Origin: Anisus vortex
Taxonomy: Eukaryota; Mollusca; Gastropoda; Planorbidae
NCBI GenBank assembly: GCA_949126835.1
Contig: OX421506.1
Span: 23,583,301 to 23,647,300, forward strand
Length of the DNA stretch: 64,000 bases
Reading direction: 5' to 3'
Position 1 is the first letter of the stretch. Each line of letters starts with the position of its first letter. The notes beneath the pieces were generated by a model that saw only the letters and a program-made list of their open reading frames with translations, did no database searches and had not been told where the DNA came from. The translations under genes were made by a program, and so were the position numbers. This document shows, piece after piece, positions 57,293-64,000 of the stretch.

Positions 57293-57936
57293 GCTGATTG
57301 CATGAGTACATCATAAGTGATTGCATACAGATCTGCCCTCTACCCACCAACTTAAGATAACTTAAGTATAAACTAGACTAACAATCATGTACCTTTTAAT
57401 ATTATTCTCTCCCCCAATCACAACTTGTTAAAGTTCTTGTGGTGACCTACTTAACACACCTACTATAAATAAAACAAAGATAAAGATTATAATTTTACAT
57501 TTCTTATTTTGGAATTCGAAATACATTTTAGGGAATTAGATCTAGTGGTGCACGGATGAGCGTAGGACGCTATAATCTTCTTTATAGAAGGAGCGTCTGT
57601 AATGTATAAGATAAGATAAGTGAAAATAGTAAAAAGTGGGTTCAAGGGATGCGGAGTAAAAAAAAAAGGTTGGGAACCACTGGCTTAGATGTAATTTACA
57701 ATTTAAAATTTACAATTACGTTTACAATTATATACCTTGATGATATTACTCTTCGCTTGACTAACTTGAAAACATTGTTGGACGCTACTAAAAACAACGT
57801 AACCAAGAAAATTGAATAATAAAAAATATATTATACGTATTGTTGTTCTTTATTAAATTATAGTAAACTATAAGTGAGTAGGGTATGTGTATTACAATAA
57901 AGTTTATTCAGTTCTTGCAAGCAAATGGCTCTAAAT
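57293..57936. other. AT-rich DNA with a SINE tail remnant
   Basis: At 57555-57622 the string ATAATCTTCTTTATAGAAGG with GTCTGTAATGTATAAGATAAG matches tails near 23788 and 55883. No gene recognised. Confidence 0.4.
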
Positions 57937-58141
57937 CAGTGGTGGGCAACTTTTTGATAATAGTTTACCAAAGTGGGATTTATAATTCATTCAGCGTGCC
58001 AACAGCCTAAAAGTCATCCTGTTATAGCGCTTAGTTTCTTGTAGAAGAGATTTGAATTGTCTTTTGGGAGTCTTCCGCGTGCCATTGAAAATTGCTCTAC
58101 GTGCCAAGTCTGGAACTCGTTTCGTAGGTTGCCGACCCTTG
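57937..58141. mobile_element. 205-bp hAT-type MITE
   Basis: Ends CAGTGGTGGGCAAC and GTTGCCGACCCTTG, flanked by CTCTAAAT (57929-57936) and CTTTAAAT (58142-58149), an 8-bp duplication with one change. Same family as 41994-42198. Confidence 0.85.
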
Positions 58142-58149
58142 CTTTAAAT

Positions 58150-59010
58150 TATCACCAATAACCGTAAGCTTGGAGTTCCGCAAGGACCACTACTATTTCT
58201 AATTTATTTTAATGACTTACCCAATCGCATCAATACAGGAACAAAAGTTAGATTATTTGCAGGTGATTTTGTAATGTATAGAAAAGACAAAGATAGTGAA
58301 CTTTTACAAAAAGACTAGATGTATTTTCACACAGAAAGGTGCCAATAATTGTTAAGAATATCCTAGAAAAAGAAACAAAAAAATTACAAACTACTTCATT
58401 CATGGTAAAGACCTAACCCAAACTAAAAGTGCAAAGTACTTAGGCGTAATAAAAAATGATAAATTATCTTGAATCCACATATTGATGAAGTAATGGAATA
58501 AATTGCCTCAGACATTGAGGGATTCTGAAAAAAAAAGAGTCATTCAAGAGAAGTTTAAAGACCTTCCTCTTCAACTAAGCTTATAGTTTTTTTGTTTTGT
58601 TTTTATAGCACATTCACAACTGAAACGTGGAACCAGAGCGCACTGAGCATGCTAACATAGCATGGATAGGCGCGCTATATAAATCATCTTCATCTTCATT
58701 ATCATCGTCATCAAAATCTAAAAAAAACATTAGGCTTCATAAAAAGGATCTCTTACAAATGTAATAAGAATATAAAACTAAAATGCTATCTCACATTAGT
58801 TAGACTTATTCTAAAATATGCATCTTCTGTATGGGACCCATCAACTAAGGAAAACAGTAAAAGAATATAGAACAAATTCAAAAAAGAGCTGTAACGTTCA
58901 TTACTAGCAAATATTCACAACCAACTGACAATAGTATCATCAATAGTTAAATCACTAAACCTAGAAATACTCGAGGATAGAAGTGCAAAGAGTAAAGTAG
59001 TAACAATCCT
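58150..59010 (+). pseudogene. Jockey-like LINE RT fragment
   Basis: Plus strand with frameshifts: LGVPQGPLLFLIYFNDLP (about 58170-58225), RLFAGDFVMYR (a degraded ADD box), then after an insert TLGFIKRISYKCNK, LRLILKYASSVWDPS and SLNLEILEDR. These are the palm and thumb patterns of Jockey/CR1 LINEs. At about 58540-58715 a piece of a CR1-like 3' UTR (GAGCGCACTGAGCATGC, GCGCTATATAAA and an ATCTTC tail) splits the RT. Confidence 0.75.
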
Positions 59011-59011
59011 C

Positions 59012-59701
59012 TTACATACATCCTACATATCCCGTAGTATGTTGGACCGTTGGGGCGCCAGAGATGACATGTAAACCAGCCTCCTCCATTCCTACCCGTC
59101 TCTCAGCCGTTCTCATTGCCTCGCACAGTTTTGTACCTGTCCATTCCCTGATATTATCTTCCCAACGTTTCTTTGGTCTTCCTCTCTTTCTGCCTCCTCT
59201 GGTGGTACCCTGCAGGATGGTCTTTGCAAGCCCATGGGTTCTGGTGACGTGGCCATACCATTCCAGTTTTTTTTTCTTGGCTGTGGCCAGCAGGTCTTCA
59301 TACTTTCCAATTTCCTGTTGTATTCTTTTTCGTATGTGTTCGTTGGAGATATGGTCTTTGTAACAGATACCGAGCAGGGTCCTGAAGCATCTCATTTCCA
59401 TGGCGTTTTTCTTTTTTTCCAGCTCAGCTGTTAGTGTCCATGACTCACAAGCATATAAGAAAATGGAGAGGACCAGTGAGCGCATCAGCCTGATTTTGGT
59501 GCTGAGGGCTAAGTTCTTGTCAATCCATATTGTCTTGAGCCTCTTTAGTAATGCTGTTGTCTGGGCAATCCTGGACATTACTTCTGGTTTGGAGCCCTCT
59601 TCGGATACAATAGCTCCTAGGTATTTGAAGCTGCTAACTATTTCCCAACTCTGCCCACCAATCTTGATCTGCGGGGTGATGCCGCTGGTGTTACTAGTCA
59701 T
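59012..59701 (-). CDS. LINE reverse transcriptase C-terminal region
   Basis: 229 uninterrupted codons. The start carries FKYLGAIVSEEGSKPEVMSR, the post-palm segment of non-LTR RTs; then SIFLYACESWTL, RCFRTLLGICYKDHISNE, KKLEWYGHV and GGRKRGRPKKRWEDNI, the thumb and basic tail of LINE endonuclease-RT proteins. Endonuclease and catalytic palm are absent, so the copy is 5'-truncated. It is better preserved than the sister copy at 43335-43910. The clade is not resolved. Confidence 0.8.
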   Translation of the reverse strand: MTSNTSGITPQIKIGGQSWEIVSSFKYLGAIVSEEGSKPEVMSRIAQTTALLKRLKTIWIDKNLALSTKIRLMRSLVLSIFLYACESWTLTAELEKKKNAMEMRCFRTLLGICYKDHISNEHIRKRIQQEIGKYEDLLATAKKKKLEWYGHVTRTHGLAKTILQGTTRGGRKRGRPKKRWEDNIREWTGTKLCEAMRTAERRVGMEEAGLHVISGAPTVQHTTGYVGCM

Positions 59702-59832
59702 TAATTTAGTTTAACAAATTAGTAAAGTAGTAATAATACATAAGACATTAATCTCTAGTTTAGAAATACAAAACAATAACAACCTGTTGCTATGCCCAGA
59801 TAAACATAAAGAAAAAAAACCCACTATATAAA

Positions 59833-60135
59833 AGTAATCCCGTCGGTCCTAATTGATCCATAGGGCCAGTGAAGCTGCGTACCGTAGTTTATGTGGCCAC
59901 GGCATACTAAGGGGGTTTTGTGGTCAGCTGGTGAAGCTGCGTACCGTAGTTTATGTGGCCACGGCATACTAAAGGGGTTTTGTGGCCTTTACTTTACCTC
60001 AATTAAAGTCGGGTATCCATCAGAGCTCGGTACATCCAGAGACCCCCTACATTTCCGGAAACAAATCCTAGCCATCACAAGGATTCGAACCCTATACCCT
60101 CTCTCAGAACGCTCTGCCACTCGGCCACCGTGCCC
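59833..60135 (-). repeat. SINE family B with internal tandem duplication
   Basis: Minus strand, full length, from CCCGTCGGTCCTAATTGATCC to the head (GGATTCGAACCC B-box, GCCACTCGGCCACCGTGCCC). A 62-bp block containing GAAGCTGCGTACCG is duplicated (starting at 59871 and 59933). Confidence 0.88.
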
Positions 60136-60166
60136 ACTATGTTATGTGACTATTCATCACTTAGAG

Positions 60167-61227
60167 CATAGGTTCTCACCGGGGGCGATATCGCCCCCCG
60201 GGAGGGGGGCGGTAAGAAGCTTTAGGGGGGCGCTGACATTCCCGGGGGTGATTGGGGGGCGGTGAAGAGCAAGTGGGCGGTACAAACGTACCTGATATAA
60301 TTTGAACACCTCAGCTATTTTAATTGATTAGTTTTTGGATCAAATGTGATGTAAACGAAAGTAATGCTAAATATCTGATATCCCCTAACAGTAGGCCTAC
60401 ATATTATTATACTAATAAGAGATATGAATCGCATGTACTTTTTCAACAACTAGGGGTCACTATTAGACGAGTAGGCCTATGGTGTGCGGCCGGCTCGTTA
60501 TATGGTTAGTTCGCCGAACTGTCAAACGTCACGACACGCGATCCAACCCTTCCGCCGACCGATCCCTGTCGCCCAAACATTTGCTATTATCATTGATATT
60601 TTGATATCAGTTTTACAGTGATGTCCTTAATTGCGTTAAGCAACTGTAATAACGGCTCAAATATGTTGTTGAGCGGAATGGATACTTAGTAATTGTACAA
60701 ACTGGGTAGTTAATTGAATGTTTGAAAATATACGTATAAATTATTTAGTCATATAATATTTATGTAATTTTCAAATACTTTTTACAGTTTGATCATTTCA
60801 AAGTTATAAATTGTAAGCCATTTATTCTTTTATAAAAGAAAAAAAAAGAAACATTAGAAATAATAGCTCAAATGAAACGGGTTAATTATCTCCCTTTAAT
60901 TAAAGAATCGTTCCACATTTATTTGATTCAACAGTGATACCAAACAAATTCTGTTTTGTAATATAACAAAAATTACTGACTAATTGCCTCTTGTTTAGAT
61001 AATTTGTTGATATATACATTCTTACAATATGTTTCCTTTTCAGTTCTTTTAATAATAATAAATAAGCACACAAATCTAGTCGGCCTAAAAAAAAATTGCG
61101 GAAACTATATTGACCCTTTAACGTCCAGAGGTGTGGGGGGAGTGGGCGCTAAAGTTTGGGGGGGGGGCGATGAGCGGAAAATTAAATTAAAAGGGGGCGT
61201 TGAAACGAAAAAGGTTGAGAACCTATG
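60167..61227. mobile_element. 1.06-kb hAT-type non-autonomous element
   Basis: Ends CATAGGTTCTCA and TGAGAACCTATG, flanked by the perfect 8-bp duplication ACTTAGAG (60159-60166 and 61228-61235). No transposase frame was found. G-rich patches lie just inside both ends, and a SINE A copy is nested at 60483-60585. The unoccupied site is 55 bp further on (61283-61290). Confidence 0.92.
60483..60585 (+). repeat. SINE family A fragment
   Basis: GCGGCCGGCTCGTTATATGG to CCGACCGATCCCTGTCGCC; A-box half well kept, B-box (GCGATCCAACCC) degraded. Confidence 0.65.
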
Positions 61228-61321
61228 ACTTAGAGCTTACAGCCTTGGATATTATCTCGGAAGTCACATGTGACTATTCATCACTTAGAGTTTACAGCCT
61301 TGGATATTATCTCGGAAGTCA
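61228..61321. repeat. 55-bp tandem duplication bearing the empty hAT site
   Basis: The unit TGTGACTATTCATCACTTAG through GATATTATCTCGGAAGTCAC occurs twice with a 55-bp period. The hAT element interrupts only the first copy. Confidence 0.9.
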
Positions 61322-61781
61322 CGCATAATGCGTTTAATTCGTCGAAGTGGTCACTGGAAAGTGGGTTCCACCGTCTCATCCCTCGACTCCGAGCAATCAG
61401 TAACTTCGTGGATACCAAGGAAGCACAGACCGAGAACCGCTCCCTTTTATAAAAAACATTCAACCTCCCTTGCTACACAGGGAGGGACCACATGAAATTG
61501 GCAGATGACAAAAAAAAACAACAGCGAAAACCTTTGGAGATAGGCCTAATTAACAGTGGATAGCTGTTTGACATTGTCATGACTAAGTGTCTCGCGCCTA
61601 GCATATGCGACGCGCAGGTCGAAGTTACACAAACAGAGAGAGAGAGAGACAGACACAGAAAGCGAGCGAGCGAGAGAAAGAGAGAAAGTCAGAACTACTC
61701 AGAACATCGCTGTATAAGTGTCAGCTCACTCAGTTAGTTTACTTTCAATCCGGCAGTTGTCATAGTTTACATGCTTGTAAA
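61322..61781 (+). other. Putative upstream region of the 61782 exon
   Basis: Holds a TTTATAAAAAA string at 61446-61456 and a GA-rich tract at 61636-61690. These could be promoter and 5' leader of the following exon, but there is no direct evidence. Confidence 0.25.
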
Positions 61782-61866
61782 ATGGTTTCAATCACAGTTT
61801 TTAGTTATATTGTTCTGGTAGCCGTTTCTTTCCTTGGGTGCGTCTGCGGTTTCTTTTTTCGCTCTG
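61782..61866 (+). CDS. Candidate first exon of a secreted protein
   Basis: ATG at 61782 opens a 28-codon stretch, MVSITVFSYIVLVAVSFLGC followed by VCGFFFRS. It has the hydrophobic core and small residues of a signal peptide. It ends at a consensus donor, CTG|GTGAGT (61867). Upstream in-frame codons are GA-repeat derived, so this ATG is the better start. No further exon was found before the window ends, partly because a MITE (61907) and SINE (62706) fill the intron. The family is unknown. Confidence 0.4.
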
Positions 61867-61906
61867 GTGAGTACCTTAGTAATATCTCAATAACGACTGA
61901 AGTTAA

Positions 61907-62207
61907 CCCATAGACTATAATAGACATGGACCGCTTGCTTTAGTATTTCTGCTATATGATGACTCGAAACACTGATTTTCGAAATTTCCTATTCGTTGTT
62001 TCCTTTGCACTTCCGTTTTATTGAATCGCTTCGATTTTCTCAATGAAAAATTAAAATTAAAATCGAAAGTTGAATAAAGCGGAAACGTTTAAGAAACAAC
62101 GAGGAGCGTAGAAGTCATTCAAGACAGCCTTATTGGTTGCGCACGGAAAAAAAGTTGATATAAGCTCTAAAAATAGAGCAAGCGGTCCATCTTATTATAG
62201 TCTAAGG
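61907..62207. mobile_element. TTAA-flanked MITE (piggyBac-type), second copy
   Basis: 301 bp, ends CCCATAGACTATAATA and TTATTATAGTCTAAGG with AGCGGTCCAT paired inside, flanked by TTAA (61903-61906 and 62208-62211). The interior matches 55265-55564 closely. Confidence 0.9.
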
Positions 62208-62211
62208 TTAA

Positions 62212-62705
62212 TCCTGTACAGAACATTTTTTTTTTTGCGGCATAAGCTTATCCGGCATTTGTTTCCAGATTTTTAAAAGGGTTAAGTTGTTTTTTTTTCT
62301 TTTTTTGTGTATTCAGGCAACCCATTTCCATGCCCGAGAGTCGCTCGGGAAGAAAATTAATGTGTAGGCATGTGCATTTGTTCCGGCATATGGAATAAGA
62401 AAAGTTTTTTTTTTATATTTATGTCTCCATGAGAATTTTAAAAGACCACTGTGATATATTTCTGATAGAATTGAATGCTTTATAGATCTATTTATGATTA
62501 CTATTTTGTTCAATACCCTTCCCCTTCTTTCATATAGTGTTTCTTATTTGAGTTATTTAACCATTATTGTTAGACTTGTCAGTTGTGAATATTTTCTTAG
62601 AATGAGCCTTGAAGCTTTTCTCCAATTTTTTTTCACATTTTAATTTTTTTTAAAATGATTTTATTGGAATCTGTCCAATTCAGAAGATGTATAGTCTATA
62701 AAAAG
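62212..62705. other. AT-rich spacer
   Basis: T runs and AT-rich DNA; nothing supported. Confidence 0.4.
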
Positions 62706-62971
62706 GGGACACGGTGGCCGTACGGCAGCGCGTTCGGCTGGTTTACCGAAGGTCCCGGGTTCGAATCTTGGTGCAGGCTACGATTTTTTCCAGGGTCTGA
62801 AGGGTGTTCTTGGGTCTACTCAGCTATAATGGGTACATGATCTTAGTTGGGGTAAAGTAAAGGCGGCTGTGCATAGTTTGGCCACACAATCACCTAGTAT
62901 GCCGTGGCCAGAGAAACTGGTGAACGCTGCTTCACTGGACCTATGGATCATTTCTGTCCGACGGGTATCTT
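62706..62971 (+). repeat. SINE family B, full length
   Basis: A-box region GGTGGCCGTACGGCAGCGCG, B-box GGGTTCGAATC, body GGGTCTACTCAGCTATAATG and GGGGTAAAGTAAAGGCGGC, tail CCGACGGGTATCTTA. The cleanest copy in the window. Confidence 0.88.
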
Positions 62972-63580
62972 ATAGTTTATAACAGGTCTAACATTTTAGT
63001 TTTTTTTCATTGTGACCACTATTCGTAAACTATTTCGACTGAACGTACTACTTGCATATTGTTAGCTACGCCGATGATCAACGAAAGAGACACAGATAGA
63101 TAGAGGGAGAGAAAGAGAAAATAAAAGAGTAGGTAAGAGGAGATTGGGGAGAAATAGATCCATTATATGAAATATATTTCAATCAAACTAGATGAATGTT
63201 TATGTTTAAAATAACTTTCAAACAAGTTAGCAAACGATGAAATTTATGTACACTTTATTTATGTTAAGTAATTTTATAACTCTGTTTTACATTATGCAAG
63301 CTATATTGTATTAGTTAATTATTAATACAAAAATATCTTTGTTATCTACTAAAACCATTGGTTTGGGTACACAGGTATAAATGGGAAACTTTAATTGAAG
63401 GGAGGTAATTAACCTGGTCTTTTTGTCATCATCGTTCTTGATGTTGTGTTTTTCCTTTTTTTTGTGTGTATTTTAAAAAATAAATAAATCAAGTACAGCT
63501 TATAAATTAAAATTAAATACAAAGAATCTAGAACTTTCTAATTATAAAAAGGACAAAACATTTTATGTGTAAAATGTCAA
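62972..63580. other. AT-rich spacer
   Basis: GA-rich patch near 63084-63140; no gene recognised. Confidence 0.4.
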
Positions 63581-63591
63581 TCAACACTTAC

Positions 63592-63771
63592 ACTAGGGTA
63601 AATTGCCCCTCTCGCAACCAGTCTTTTGGGCAACCATTTGCCTCAAATCTCATAATACGTGATAGAACCAAAATGATTTTTTTCAAAGTAGTTTCCCCTT
63701 GGTCAATTATTTCCATTTCATCACTTACCGATAGGGTTGCCATATCTATCTGGGACCTCGTCGTGACACTC
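63592..63771 (-). CDS. Possible exon pair of a minus-strand gene
   Basis: Minus strand: a 42-nt segment (63730-63771) preceded by a pyrimidine-rich CATCCCCATCTCAG acceptor and followed by GTAAGT, then a second segment (to 63592) ending at GTAAGT. If the second acceptor is the AG of TTTGAG, both read in one phase and the second encodes ANGCPKDWLREGQFTLV. The GCPxxW phrase recalls the start of C-type lectin-like domains but is far too short to assign. Upstream exons would lie near or beyond the window end. Confidence 0.25.
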
Positions 63772-64000
63772 TGAGATGGGGATGTAGAAATAAAAGTAAA
63801 AAATGTATCATTATTTTTTTTATTTAGAACATAATTACTTAGAACTTGTTGCGACAGAAGTAGGTGGTACACCATATGTGTCGAGGCGCTGCTTAAATAG
63901 TTCCAGTCCCGTACTACTAGAGAAGTCTGGTATTTTCTCGAATGATGGCGCTAGCTAGATGGCGCTAGATGTAGAAGGTGCTTGCATCGTCGATACTGAA

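Noticed and set aside
59064..59714. Plus-strand frames over 59.0-59.7 kb
   Set aside because: Antisense to the 229-codon LINE frame that carries recognisable RT motifs.

Overview
The window looks like nuclear DNA of an invertebrate animal, most likely a gastropod mollusc. This rests on AT-rich composition, spliced genes with GT-AG introns, several tRNA-derived SINE families, many non-LTR retrotransposon fragments and abundant MITEs. The species call is inference. Most of the window is layered repeat; ordinary genes are few. No bacterial operon, rRNA, genuine tRNA gene or CRISPR array was seen.

Layout. (1) 0-2.3 kb: AT-rich DNA with a minus-strand CR1-like LINE 3' end. (2) 2.3-16.5 kb: a 44-bp satellite of about 160 monomers, split by a nearly intact 7.15-kb Ty3/gypsy-type LTR retrotransposon (element 1). 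Its integrase lies before reverse transcriptase/RNase H, the order that defines Gmr1-like elements. It has 599-bp LTRs differing at only two positions that I could see, a 4-bp target duplication and one in-frame stop. (3) 16.5-24.5 kb: SINEs, a CR1-like LINE holding a second LINE with a 9-bp target duplication, a decayed hAT transposase, more LINE pieces and two 34-bp minisatellites grown out of LINE coding sequence. (4) 24.5-30.9 kb: a second, related LTR element (element 2). It keeps gag and protease but has lost the integrase core, RT and RNase H. It sits inside a CR1-like LINE copy. (5) 31.3-33.3 kb: TATC/TCTG microsatellites. (6) About 31.7-41.6 kb and 45.0-56.0 kb: two diverged copies of a segmental duplication. 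Each carries a version of a secreted-protein gene. The first copy (38138-42466, six exons, 236 aa) is intact and resembles the CpcT/CpeT bilin-lyase-like family. The second keeps exons 1 and 5 but has lost the middle exons and carries a stop. (7) 56-64 kb: LINE pieces, a 1.06-kb hAT element with an empty site 55 bp away, SINEs, a TTAA-flanked MITE, a candidate signal-peptide first exon (61782) and a weak minus-strand exon pair near the end.

The repeats date one another. Several insertions can be read against an empty site: a paralogous one in the other segmental copy (TTAA MITE, 205-bp MITE, 2.4-kb DNA element), another LINE copy (element 2), or a tandem neighbour (1.06-kb hAT). The strongest leads are the Gmr1-like elements (one complete, one gag/pro-only), the octamer-bearing satellite, the duplicated CpeT-like secreted gene, and the repeated growth of minisatellites inside retroelement copies.
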